Source: an uncultured Alphaproteobacteria bacterium (GTDB lineage Bacteria > Pseudomonadota > Alphaproteobacteria > HIMB59 > GCA-002718135). From it: a stretch of 49,724 nucleotides of DNA. Every line of letters begins with the position of its first letter. Position 1 is the stretch's first letter. This document shows positions 18,888 through 28,335 of the stretch, one piece after another. Under the pieces are notes generated by a model, which was not told the origin of the DNA, made no database searches, and saw nothing but the letters and a program-made list of their open reading frames with translations. A program made the translations under genes and the position numbers. The stretch spans positions 1-49,724 of the forward strand of contig CACBDX010000005.1 of NCBI GenBank assembly GCA_902538155.1, in the 5' to 3' direction.

Positions 18888-19493
18888 TTATAATTGTATT
18901 TCTTCTGTCACATAAATTCCTGGATTTTGATGTGAGCTAAAAATTATAGATCCTTCTTTAGAGCAATGATCTTCAAAAGTTTGTTTCAATAGCTCAATTG
19001 AATCTTCATCTAAATTAGAAAGGGGCTCATCTAAAATCCAAACATTTTTGTTTTCTATTATTAATCTTAAAAATTCTAATTTTTTAGTTTCGCCAAAAGA
19101 TAATGTTCCAACTTTCTTATTCAAATAATTGTCTAATTTTAATGTTTTTAATGCTGTTTCAATTTGAGCATCATTAATTTTTGATATAAAAAATTTTTTC
19201 CAAATATTTATATTATCTGTGATAGTTAATTTTTTTAAGCTTGATGTTGTATCACCAATGTATGTAACATGATTATAAAAATCATATAAATTTTTTTTTA
19301 ATAATTTTCCTTTCCAATATATTGATCCAAATGATGGCTCTAATAGATTAAGAATTGCTTTTAATAATGTAGTTTTACCAGAACCGTTTTTACCTTTTAA
19401 AATGGTAATATTGCCGGGTGGAAGTGATAGATTAATATTTTCAAAAATTTTTTTATCTAATCTCTCTATAGATAAATCTTTAACAATTAACAT
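18888..19493 (-). CDS. ccmA: Heme ABC exporter ATP-binding protein CcmA
   Basis: Walker A LKGKNGSGKTTLLK, signature LSFGETKKLEFLRL, Walker B NVWILDEPLSNLD. Confidence 0.95.
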   Translation of the reverse strand: MLIVKDLSIERLDKKIFENINLSLPPGNITILKGKNGSGKTTLLKAILNLLEPSFGSIYWKGKLLKKNLYDFYNHVTYIGDTTSSLKKLTITDNINIWKKFFISKINDAQIETALKTLKLDNYLNKKVGTLSFGETKKLEFLRLIIENKNVWILDEPLSNLDEDSIELLKQTFEDHCSKEGSIIFSSHQNPGIYVTEEIQL

Positions 19494-19530
19494 TATTAAG
19501 ATCTAATTACTTTTTGATTTAAAACAATAA

Positions 19531-19553
19531 AAAACGGGGCATAACCCCGTTTT
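19531..19553 (-). terminator. Terminator-like hairpin downstream of the Lys-rich gene
   Basis: AAAACGGGG-CATAA-CCCCGTTTT. Confidence 0.8.
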
Positions 19554-19575
19554 AATTTTTGAAAAAGATAAGAAA

Positions 19576-19602
19576 AAGAAAACTTTAATTTAAAGTTTTC
19601 TT
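19576..19602 (-). other. 12-bp AT-rich perfect stem-loop in the 3' UTR of the Lys-rich gene
   Basis: AAGAAAACTTTA-ATT-TAAAGTTTTCTT. Confidence 0.7.
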
Positions 19603-19619
19603 GAAAAATTGAAGTATTA

Positions 19620-19796
19620 CTATCTTCTCTTTTTCTTCTTTTTAGCAGCTTTTTTCTTTTTCTTTTTAGGAGCTGCTTTTTTCTTTTTCTTAGGAGCAGC
19701 TTTTTTCTTTTTCTTTTTAGGAGCTGCTTTTTTCTTTTTCTTTGGAGCTGCTTTTTTCTTCTTCTTTGGAGCAGCTTTCTTTTTCTTCTTAGCCAT
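19620..19796 (-). CDS. Lys/Ala/Pro repeat protein, histone H1-like (58 aa)
   Basis: MAKKKKKAAPKKKKKAAPKKKKKAAP... with RBS AAGGAG just upstream of ATG at 19796; the longer ORF in the track lacks an RBS. Confidence 0.75.
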   Translation of the reverse strand: MAKKKKKAAPKKKKKAAPKKKKKAAPKKKKKKAAPKKKKKAAPKKKKKKAAKKKKKRR

Positions 19797-19823
19797 AAAA
19801 TACTCCTTGTATTTTGTTACCCC

Positions 19824-19856
19824 GGAGGAACCTCCCTCCCTCATCACCTAAGTGAT
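19824..19856 (-). promoter_or_regulatory. Structured 5' leader (two hairpins) of the Lys-rich gene
   Basis: GGAGGAACCTCC (19824-19835) and ATCAC-CTAA-GTGAT (19843-19856) upstream of the RBS. Confidence 0.5.
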
Positions 19857-20093
19857 AATTATAAAAGGCTGCCTATTTATTCCCAAAACTTACGCTTAAA
19901 GTCAACAATATAGCAATATTTTAAAATTAACTAAGAGTAAGAAATTCTAAAATTAAAATTTAAATATAAATTTAAAAAAAATTTTTTGCAATCTACATAT
20001 TTTTTGGCAGAATTCTGATAATAATTTAACATTTTGCTATACAAAAAATTATCTTCATACTATCTATTTATTATAATTACTTTTTAAATTAGC

Positions 20094-22736
20094 ATGAAAA
20101 ACGTGAATTCTTTTAATTCTGAACATTTGATTACTATAAATAACCAAAATTTTCGATATTTTGATTTAAATGTAGTAGCAAAACAATTTGATATTGATCT
20201 TTATAAAGTTCCAATTTCAATAAAAGTAATACTAGAAAATTTAATTAGAAATGAGGATGGTGAAAATATTTCTAAAAGTATGATCTCTAATGTATTTTCC
20301 ACATTAAAAGATAGAAATAAAAAAAATGAAAAAACAGAGATAGCTTTTTTCCCAACGCGTGTACTTATGCAAGATTTTACCGGGGTACCAGCTGTTGCAG
20401 ATTTAGCTGCGATGAGAAATGCACTAAAATCAAAAGGAATTGAGCCAAAAAAGATAAACCCTCTTTCTAGGGTTGACCTAGTTATAGACCATTCTGTTAT
20501 GGTTGATAATTATAAAAATAGTAACTCCCTTAATGAAAATGTTAAAAAGGAGTTTGAAAGAAATAAAGAAAGATATGAATTTTTAAAGTGGGGTCAAAGT
20601 TCATTTGATAACTTTTACTTAGTGCCCCCTGGAGCTGGTATTTGTCATCAAGTAAATTTAGAAAATATTGCTAAGACAGTTTGGTTAAAAGAAATTGATA
20701 GAAAAAAATATTTATTTCCAGATTCTGTGGTTGGAACTGATAGTCATACTACAATGGTTAATTCTCTTTCAGTACTAGGCTGGGGCGTAGGAGGTATTGA
20801 GGCTGAGGCAGCTATGTTGGGCCAAGCAATTTCAATGAATATACCAGACGTAATTGGTTTTGAACTTAAAGGATCTTTGAAGGAAGGAATTACTGCAACT
20901 GATTTAGTCTTATCAATTACAAAAATTTTACGAGATAAAGGTGTAGTAGGAAAATTTGTAGAATTTTATGGAAGCGGTTTAGCGAATTTATCTTTAGCTG
21001 ATAGAGCAACTATATCTAATATGGCACCCGAGTATGGTGCAACTTGTGGATTTTTTCCTACAGATGAAGAAACAATTAATTACCTAAAGTTGACTGGTAA
21101 AGATAATGAACATCTAAATATTGTTGAAGAATATTCAAAAAAACAAACTCTTTGGGCGGATGAAAACTATGCGCCAGAATTCTCAGATAAAATAATTTTA
21201 GATTTAGGCTCAATTGAACCTTCTCTAGCTGGGCCAAAAAGACCTCAGGATAAAATTCTTTTGAAAGAAGTTCCGGCGGAATTTAGTAAGATGGATAACA
21301 ATTTAAATAAAAATAAAGATAAATTAAATACGGGAGATATTGTAATAGCTGCAATAACTAGTTGTACAAATACATCTAATCCAAATGTAATGATTGCAGC
21401 AGGATTAGTTGCTAAAAAGGCAGCAGATTTAGGTTTAGAGGTTAAACCTTGGGTTAAGACTAGTTTAGCTCCAGGCAGTAAAGTTGTTAGTGATTATCTT
21501 GATAAGGCTGGTTTAACAGAATACCTTGATATCCTTGGTTTTAACACCGTTGGCTATGGGTGCACAACTTGTATAGGAAATTCTGGCCCTCTAGATGAAT
21601 GGGTTTCTAATGAAATTAGGTCAAATAATTTAACTGTTTGCTCTGTCTTATCTGGAAATAGAAATTTTGAAGGTAGAGTTCATCAAGAAGTGAAAGCAAA
21701 CTTTCTTGCTTCACCACCTCTCGTTGTTGCGTATGCTATTGCAGGCAACATTAATATTAATCTTACAACTGACTCTCTTGGTAAATCAAAATCTGGAGAA
21801 AACATATTCTTAAAAGATATATGGCCATCAAATAAAGAAATTAATGAAACACTTGGTTTATGTTTAACACCAGAAATGTTTAAAGAAAGATATAAGGAAA
21901 TATATGAAGGAGATGATAACTGGTTATCAATTAATAGTTCGAAGGAAACAACCTATGATTGGAATGATACTAGTACTTACATTAAACATCCACCTTTTTT
22001 CAATACTGAAAATAAATTTGAGTTAAAGGATATTAAAGATGCAAGAATATTGGCATTATTAGGAGATAGTGTAACCACAGATCATATTTCACCAGCTGGA
22101 AATATTAAAGAAGATAGTCCGGCCGGTTATTATTTAACAGAAAGACAAATTAATCCTAAGAATTTTAACTCATATGGATCAAGACGTGGTAATCATGAAA
22201 TTATGATGAGAGGCACCTTTGCAAACATAAGAATAAAGAACCAGATTTTAAATAATGTAGAGGGAGGTTTTACAAAATCTTTTTTATCTAATAAACAAAT
22301 GCCAATATATGATGCGGCTCAAGAATATATTAATAATAATGTTGATACAGTTATTATAGCTGGAAAAGAATATGGTACTGGATCGTCTAGAGACTGGGCA
22401 GCTAAAGGTACAAGACTCTTAGGTGTAAGAGCGGTAATTGCAGAGAGTTTTGAAAGAATTCATAGATCTAATTTAATTGGCATGGGTGTATTACCTCTTG
22501 AATTTATGAATAATGAAAACAAAATAAATCTTAATATTTTAGGCCACGAGCATGTCTCTATCTCTGGCTTATCTGAACTAAAACCTGGAATTATACTTAG
22601 TTGTAAAATTAATTCTGCTGAGCCTAAAAGTATAAAATTAAAGTGCAGAATTGATACAAAAAAAGAACTTGAATACTACAAAGCTGGAGGAATTTTAAAC
22701 TACGTTTTAAATGAAATAATATCAGAAGCTGCTTAA
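20094..22736 (+). CDS. acnA: Aconitate hydratase AcnA
   Basis: RVLMQDFTGVPAVADLAAMR...VGTDSHTTMVN...AAITSCTNTSNP...YGTGSSRDWAAKGT. Confidence 0.97.
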   Translation: MKNVNSFNSEHLITINNQNFRYFDLNVVAKQFDIDLYKVPISIKVILENLIRNEDGENISKSMISNVFSTLKDRNKKNEKTEIAFFPTRVLMQDFTGVPAVADLAAMRNALKSKGIEPKKINPLSRVDLVIDHSVMVDNYKNSNSLNENVKKEFERNKERYEFLKWGQSSFDNFYLVPPGAGICHQVNLENIAKTVWLKEIDRKKYLFPDSVVGTDSHTTMVNSLSVLGWGVGGIEAEAAMLGQAISMNIPDVIGFELKGSLKEGITATDLVLSITKILRDKGVVGKFVEFYGSGLANLSLADRATISNMAPEYGATCGFFPTDEETINYLKLTGKDNEHLNIVEEYSKKQTLWADENYAPEFSDKIILDLGSIEPSLAGPKRPQDKILLKEVPAEFSKMDNNLNKNKDKLNTGDIVIAAITSCTNTSNPNVMIAAGLVAKKAADLGLEVKPWVKTSLAPGSKVVSDYLDKAGLTEYLDILGFNTVGYGCTTCIGNSGPLDEWVSNEIRSNNLTVCSVLSGNRNFEGRVHQEVKANFLASPPLVVAYAIAGNININLTTDSLGKSKSGENIFLKDIWPSNKEINETLGLCLTPEMFKERYKEIYEGDDNWLSINSSKETTYDWNDTSTYIKHPPFFNTENKFELKDIKDARILALLGDSVTTDHISPAGNIKEDSPAGYYLTERQINPKNFNSYGSRRGNHEIMMRGTFANIRIKNQILNNVEGGFTKSFLSNKQMPIYDAAQEYINNNVDTVIIAGKEYGTGSSRDWAAKGTRLLGVRAVIAESFERIHRSNLIGMGVLPLEFMNNENKINLNILGHEHVSISGLSELKPGIILSCKINSAEPKSIKLKCRIDTKKELEYYKAGGILNYVLNEIISEAA

Positions 22737-22741
22737 TCTTA

Positions 22742-25279
22742 ATGTCTAATAAAGATGAAAACTTGTTAGCTATTCTTGGGCCTACTAATACCGGAAAAAC
22801 TTATACAGCTTTCGAAAAACTTTTCTCATATTCTTCAGGTATTTTTGGTTTTCCACTAAGATTACTAGCTAGAGAGAACTATGATAAAGCAGTAAAAAAA
22901 ATTGGACTTAACAATGTAGCATTAATAACAGGTGAAGAAAAAATTCTTCCAAAAGAAGCAAAATATTTTTTTTGTACTGTTGAATCAATGCCTATAAATA
23001 TTTCTGTAGATTGTATAATAATTGATGAAGTTCAATTGGCAGCAGATTATGAAAGAGGACATATCTTTACTGATAGGATTTTAAATCAAAGGGGCAATTA
23101 CATAACTATCTTCTTAGGATCACTAAATATTGAAAATATACTAAAAAAAATTTATCCAAATATCATAATAGAGAAAAAAAAAAGATTTTCCCAACTTTCA
23201 TTTTTGAGAAAACAAAATTTTTCTAAACTCGAACCTAGATCAGCTATAATTGCATTTAATATTAACAAAGTTTATGAAATTGCCGAAAATATTAGAACAC
23301 ATAAAGGCGGAACTGCTGTAGTTTTAGGTTCATTAAGTCCTAGAACTAGAAATGCCCAAGTAGAAGTATATGAAAATAAAAATGTAGATTATCTTGTGGC
23401 AACAGATGCTATTGGAATGGGCTTAAATCTTAATATCAATCATGTAAGTTTTTCTGCACTAGAAAAATTTGATGGGAGATATAATCGTAATCTTGCTCCA
23501 AATGAACTAGGTCAAATTGCAGGTAGAGCAGGTAGATACAAACAAGATGGAACTTTTAGTTATACAAAAGAAGCAGGAAATTTAGATCCATTAATTATAC
23601 AGCAGATAGAAACACACAACTTTGATAATATTCAAAAAATTTATTGGAGAAATAGTGATTTAGATTTTAATTCAGTAGATGCATTATTATCATCATTAAA
23701 AAAATATCCCATTCATAACTATTTTATACATAAAAAGAATGCTTTAGATGAAGTTAACTTTCGTAATTTAATTAATGATAATGAAGTAAAGAAATTACTT
23801 ATATCAAAAAAAAATTTAAAGTTATTGTGGGAGGTATGCCAGGTTCCAGATTTTGAAAAGCTTTTTAATGATAATTATTTATTACTTTTAAAAGATATAT
23901 ATCTTATTTTAATTAATAATGAATATAACATACCGGAAGAATGGATTAATAAGAGGGTCGGTAAACTTGATAATTTCGGTGTAGGTATACCAGAGCTTTC
24001 AATTAAAATTTCTCAGATACGAACATGGACATACATATCTAATAATCATAACTGGTTAAAAAATACATACTATTGGAAAGAAAAAACTCATCAGATAGAA
24101 AATGACTTATCTGATCAACTACATAATAGTCTTACAAAAAAATTTATAGATTTTTCTTCAAAATTTTTTATAGGTCAGAAGAAGTTTCAAAATATCGAAG
24201 ATATACTTAGAAAAAATAACAACGAAATTTTTTTAGATAATAAAAAATATGGCGTTATAAAAGGTTTTGACCTTATTGAGGGTAAAAAAATATTTTCACA
24301 ATCTCTTTTTTCGATTAGTAATATAAAAAAAACAGTAAGAAATATGATTAATGAAAAAGTAGATAGTTTTTTAAGTGCACCACTTGATTCAATTTCGTTT
24401 GGAGACATCAGTAATTCTAAAATTAAAGATGAAACTTTTATTTATTGGGGAGAAGAGAGAGTTGGTAAATTAAAGAAAGGTAAATCGATATATAGACCTA
24501 TAGCTGAGGCTTTGAACTCTGAATATTTATCTTCAGAAAATAGATTGTTGATTTCTGCTAAACTACAAAAATGGTTGGAAAATGAAATAAACCATAACCT
24601 ATATCCTTTAAATAAAAATTTAGATGAAGATATTAATTCTGAAATTAGAGCAATTGCCTTTAATTGTATTGAAAATTTTGGAAATTACCCAGTAGAAAAA
24701 TTCAAAGCTACTCTCAAAAAAATTACTCAAGAGAGTAAGTCGCAGCTTACTAAATTAGGAATAAGGGTAGGGGCAAAATATTTTTTTATACCAAGTCTTT
24801 TAAAGAAAAAACCAATAGAAATTTGTGCAATCTTATGGAAAATTTTTTATGAAATTGAAATTGACAGTTATCTACCACTTCCACAAAATGGTAGAGTATC
24901 CTTTACATCAGAAATAAAAATACCTGATCATTATTGGAATTCAATTGGATATATTAATATTAAAAATTTTTCATTCAGAATAGATGTATTTGAAAAAATA
25001 TTTTTTCTTGCAAGACAAAAAATTAAAAAAGGTCCTTTTCTAGAATCTTCAGACCTTATGAATCCAATTGGCTGTAATAGTGAACAGTTAAAAGATATTA
25101 TGAAATTTTGCGGTTACGATTATGTTACTATTTCAGATAAAAAAAAATTATTTTTCTTAAGTGACAAGAAAAAGAAAACAAAAAAAAATCATAGAAAAAA
25201 TAAAAACAAAAAAAATAATGACAATACTATAAAGAAAGATCCAGATTCTCCCTTTGCAGTTTTAGAGAAACTTCTTTAA
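22742..25279 (+). CDS. Suv3-like ATP-dependent RNA helicase
   Basis: LGPTNTGKTYTAFEKL...SGIFGFPLRLLARENYDK...DCIIIDEVQLAADYERGHIFTDRIL...GQIAGRAGR; Lys-rich C-terminal tail. Confidence 0.9.
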   Translation: MSNKDENLLAILGPTNTGKTYTAFEKLFSYSSGIFGFPLRLLARENYDKAVKKIGLNNVALITGEEKILPKEAKYFFCTVESMPINISVDCIIIDEVQLAADYERGHIFTDRILNQRGNYITIFLGSLNIENILKKIYPNIIIEKKKRFSQLSFLRKQNFSKLEPRSAIIAFNINKVYEIAENIRTHKGGTAVVLGSLSPRTRNAQVEVYENKNVDYLVATDAIGMGLNLNINHVSFSALEKFDGRYNRNLAPNELGQIAGRAGRYKQDGTFSYTKEAGNLDPLIIQQIETHNFDNIQKIYWRNSDLDFNSVDALLSSLKKYPIHNYFIHKKNALDEVNFRNLINDNEVKKLLISKKNLKLLWEVCQVPDFEKLFNDNYLLLLKDIYLILINNEYNIPEEWINKRVGKLDNFGVGIPELSIKISQIRTWTYISNNHNWLKNTYYWKEKTHQIENDLSDQLHNSLTKKFIDFSSKFFIGQKKFQNIEDILRKNNNEIFLDNKKYGVIKGFDLIEGKKIFSQSLFSISNIKKTVRNMINEKVDSFLSAPLDSISFGDISNSKIKDETFIYWGEERVGKLKKGKSIYRPIAEALNSEYLSSENRLLISAKLQKWLENEINHNLYPLNKNLDEDINSEIRAIAFNCIENFGNYPVEKFKATLKKITQESKSQLTKLGIRVGAKYFFIPSLLKKKPIEICAILWKIFYEIEIDSYLPLPQNGRVSFTSEIKIPDHYWNSIGYINIKNFSFRIDVFEKIFFLARQKIKKGPFLESSDLMNPIGCNSEQLKDIMKFCGYDYVTISDKKKLFFLSDKKKKTKKNHRKNKNKKNNDNTIKKDPDSPFAVLEKLL

Positions 25280-25301
25280 TAGTATTTTAAAAGGTAAAAA
25301 A

Positions 25302-25748
25302 TTGATAAATTTATTAAAAAATATTTTAAATTATAAAAAATCTAATGATGATGTAGAAGATAGTAAAAATCTTGAATTACTTTGCGGATTAATGATTGAA
25401 GCTGCATATACTGATGGAACAATAGGAGAAAGTGAGATAAAAAAAATTAAATTTAGCTTGATTAATGTTTTTGACGAAAATGAAGAAGAAGTTGACTTTG
25501 TTTTAGATGAGGCAATAAAAAATAAAAACAACTCTAAATCTCTTCACTACTACACATCTTTTATTAATAAAAATTTTGACAGTGATAAAAAACTACTTCT
25601 TATAGAAGCTTTATGGGAAATTGTGTTATCTGATGGAGAAATTCATGATTTTGAGTCAAATCTTATTAGAAGGCTTGCTGGATTACTTTATATTTCTGAT
25701 GTAAACTCTGGAAATGCAAGAAAAAGGGCTCTAAATAAAAATTCATAA
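25302..25748 (+). CDS. TerB-family protein
   Basis: [23 protein letters not shown]...[31 protein letters not shown], duplicated TerB-type motif; TTG start. Confidence 0.78.
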   Translation: MINLLKNILNYKKSNDDVEDSKNLELLCGLMIEAAYTDGTIGESEIKKIKFSLINVFDENEEEVDFVLDEAIKNKNNSKSLHYYTSFINKNFDSDKKLLLIEALWEIVLSDGEIHDFESNLIRRLAGLLYISDVNSGNARKRALNKNS

Positions 25749-25752
25749 TATT

Positions 25753-26085
25753 ATGACATATGTAGTCGATGAAAAGTGTATTAAATGTAAACACATGGAT
25801 TGCGTAGATGTGTGTCCAGTGGATTGTTTTTATGAAGGTGAAAATATGCTCGTAATTCATCCTGATGAATGTATTGACTGTGGTGTTTGTGAACCAGAAT
25901 GTCCAGCTGAGGCAATTCTATCAGACACTGAGGACGGAATAGAAAAATGGGCTGAAATTAATAGAAAATATTCTGAAATTTGGCCTAATATAAATGAAAA
26001 AAAAGACCCCCCGCCAGATGCAGAAAAATGGCAAAATGTTAAAGATAAATATAATAAGTATTTTAGTGAAAAACCAGGGAGATAA
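25753..26085 (+). CDS. fdxA: 7Fe ferredoxin FdxA
   Basis: [47 protein letters not shown]. Confidence 0.95.
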   Translation: MTYVVDEKCIKCKHMDCVDVCPVDCFYEGENMLVIHPDECIDCGVCEPECPAEAILSDTEDGIEKWAEINRKYSEIWPNINEKKDPPPDAEKWQNVKDKYNKYFSEKPGR

Positions 26086-26589
26086 ATGAAAACAAAAAAA
26101 AATTCAGATTTAAAAATAGGAGAAATCGTAGTTTATCCCAAGCATGGTGTAGGTGAAATTACAAAGATAGAAACTATGGAAATATCCAATATTAAAACAA
26201 GTTTTTATGTTGTCAAAATGGAGCAATCCAAATTAACGATCAGAGTTCCACTTGATAAAAAAAACGAGGTTGGATTAAGAAAAATTTCTTCAAAAAAAAT
26301 TATAGAAGAAGTTTATTCTACACTAAAGTTGAAACCAAAAATAAGAAGAATAATGTGGAGTAGAAGAGCACAAGAATATGAAGCAAAAATTTTCTCTGGT
26401 GATCCAATTAAAATTTCTGAAGTAGTTAGAGATTTATTTAGAAAAAGTAGTCAAGCAGAACAGTCCTACAGTGAGAGACAAATGTTTCAGGTCGCAATAG
26501 AACGTTTAGCACGAGAAGTAGCCGCAGTTGAAAAAACAGATTATTTTCAATCCACAGAAAAAATTGAACAAATACTAAATAAAAAATAA
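26086..26589 (+). CDS. carD: CarD family transcriptional regulator
   Basis: KIGEIVVYPKHGVGEITKIE...IMWSRRAQEYEAKIFSGDPIKISEVVRDL. Confidence 0.94.
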   Translation: MKTKKNSDLKIGEIVVYPKHGVGEITKIETMEISNIKTSFYVVKMEQSKLTIRVPLDKKNEVGLRKISSKKIIEEVYSTLKLKPKIRRIMWSRRAQEYEAKIFSGDPIKISEVVRDLFRKSSQAEQSYSERQMFQVAIERLAREVAAVEKTDYFQSTEKIEQILNKK

Positions 26590-26593
26590 TATT

Positions 26594-27406
26594 TTGGATA
26601 AAGCCAGTAATTTTGTAGAATTAAAAGAAACAAGCAAGATATGGGCTATTGGCTCTATTCATTCAAATTTAAAATCATTTTGTGCAATAAAAAAATATAT
26701 TTTAAATCATTTTACAAATAGTGATAAATTAATTTTTCTCGGCAACGTAATTGGACTAGGAGATGAATCAAAAGAGACTTTATCCAGTGTTATTGATTTA
26801 AGATTTAAACTAATGTCTAAATTTAAACTAAAACCTGAGTCAATTGTATTTTTAAGAGGTGCTCAAGAAGAGATGTTTAGCAAATTATTGCAACTACAAC
26901 TAGCACCTAATCCAATAGAAATTCTTGAATGGATGTTTGAGCATGGAGTCAACAAAACAATAGAATCATACGGGTTTTCAGAGAATGAGATTAAAAGTTT
27001 AGCTTCTTCAGGAACTATTAATATATCGAAATGGACATCTACCTTGAATAAATCCATACAGGATAACCCTGGACATACTGAGTATTTTTTAAATTTAAAG
27101 CATGCTGCGTACTCTCATACAAAAAAAATATTATTTGTTAATAGGGGGGTTGATATAACTAGACCTCTATCAGCTCAAAATGATTGTTTTTGGTGGGGTT
27201 TTCAAAACTTTTCAACAATTCAAAAGCCTTATAATACATTTTTGAGGATTGTTAGAGGATATGAGTCTGAACATTTAAATCAATCTCAAAATTCAAAAAA
27301 CAATGTAGTTTGTACTTTATTTAAACAGCCTTTATCTAATAAAAATGTTTTATGTGGAATATTTACAGAAAATGGGGAAATTTTAGATTTATTTGAAAAT
27401 AATTGA
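26594..27406 (+). CDS. Metallophosphoesterase-fold protein with degenerate metal-binding motifs (putative pseudophosphatase)
   Basis: KIWAIGSIHSNLKSF / LIFLGNVIGLG / VFLRGAQEEM / LFVNRGVDITRPLSAQ / RIVRGYE align with the PPP-type motifs GDxHG/GDxxDRG/GNHE/HxG/GH; TTG start. Confidence 0.7.
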   Translation: MDKASNFVELKETSKIWAIGSIHSNLKSFCAIKKYILNHFTNSDKLIFLGNVIGLGDESKETLSSVIDLRFKLMSKFKLKPESIVFLRGAQEEMFSKLLQLQLAPNPIEILEWMFEHGVNKTIESYGFSENEIKSLASSGTINISKWTSTLNKSIQDNPGHTEYFLNLKHAAYSHTKKILFVNRGVDITRPLSAQNDCFWWGFQNFSTIQKPYNTFLRIVRGYESEHLNQSQNSKNNVVCTLFKQPLSNKNVLCGIFTENGEILDLFENN

Positions 27407-27432
27407 TCCAATTTAATTATTTTACGTATAAT
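27403..27432 (+). promoter_or_regulatory. Sigma70-like promoter directly upstream of rpoH
   Basis: TTGATC (27403-27408), 18-bp spacer, TATAAT (27427-27432), 5 nt before ATG at 27438. Confidence 0.55.
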
Positions 27433-27437
27433 TAAAT

Positions 27438-28304
27438 ATGGTATCAAAAAACTTTTTCTTTTCTAACAATCTTATAGAACTATCAAAAAAAGCATCAATT
27501 CTTGAAAAAGATGAGGAATTTGCCTTAATCAATGATTGGAGAGATAATAAAACTCCTCGATCACTTCAAAAAATTCTTAATTCATATCTTCGTTTAGCTG
27601 TTTCTTACGCAAGAAAATATTCCAGCTATGGTTTGCCGATTGATGATTTAATTCATGAGGGAGTTCTTGGCATCATGCACGCACTTGAAAAGTTTGATAC
27701 TTCTAAAGATTTTAGACTTTCAACATACGCTTCATGGTGGATTAGAGCATCAATACAAGATTATATTCTAAAGAACTGGTCAGTAGTTCGTACCGGATCC
27801 ACAGCATCTCAAAAAGCACTTTTTTTTAATCTAAAAAAAATCAAACAACAGATTAATGATGTGTCAAGAGAATTTATGGGTCAAAATGAAATAAACAAAG
27901 TTTCAAATATGCTTAATGTCAAATCTATTGATGTTCAAAACATGGAGTCTAGGCTCACTGGGGGAGATGTTCATTTAAATCAAAAAGTCGATCATGATAC
28001 AGAAAATGACTTAATGAGTTTACTTGCTGATGAAAGACAAAATCCTGAAGAAACTTTTGAAGATTTTAACGATAAAAATATTAAAAAGGATTTTATTAAT
28101 AAAGCTATAGATACTTTAAATGAAAGAGAAAAAACCATTATTCGTCTAAGAAAATTTAGAGAAAAGAGTATAACATTGGACGAACTAGGTCAAAAGTTAA
28201 AAATTAGCAAGGAGAGAGTTAGACAAATAGAAACGAAAGCACTAGATAAACTTAAAAAATCTCTATTAGAAATTTCAAATCAAAATAAAGAATTTTTTAT
28301 TTGA
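27438..28304 (+). CDS. rpoH: RNA polymerase sigma-32 factor RpoH
   Basis: LIHEGVLGIMHALEKFDTSKDFRLSTYASWWIRASIQDYILKNWSVVRTGSTASQKALFFNL. Confidence 0.95.
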   Translation: MVSKNFFFSNNLIELSKKASILEKDEEFALINDWRDNKTPRSLQKILNSYLRLAVSYARKYSSYGLPIDDLIHEGVLGIMHALEKFDTSKDFRLSTYASWWIRASIQDYILKNWSVVRTGSTASQKALFFNLKKIKQQINDVSREFMGQNEINKVSNMLNVKSIDVQNMESRLTGGDVHLNQKVDHDTENDLMSLLADERQNPEETFEDFNDKNIKKDFINKAIDTLNEREKTIIRLRKFREKSITLDELGQKLKISKERVRQIETKALDKLKKSLLEISNQNKEFFI

Positions 28305-28335
28305 TAGCCATACCAAATAATTATAAGATACACTT

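Noticed and set aside
19630-19790. Possible CRISPR-like or non-coding repeat array
   Set aside because: Repeats are short, imperfect, contiguous and in-frame, so they are a low-complexity coding repeat with no spacers.
19620-19847. N-terminally extended Lys-rich ORF (MMREGGSSGVTKYKEYF-MAKKKK...)
   Set aside because: The extension is translated through the leader palindrome and the AAGGAG RBS; start at 19796 is far better supported.
19609-19851. Plus-strand Phe/Leu/Ala-rich 80-aa ORF (FFFFLGAAFFFF)
   Set aside because: It is the antisense reading of the Lys-Ala-Pro repeat gene, which has a good RBS and start on the minus strand.
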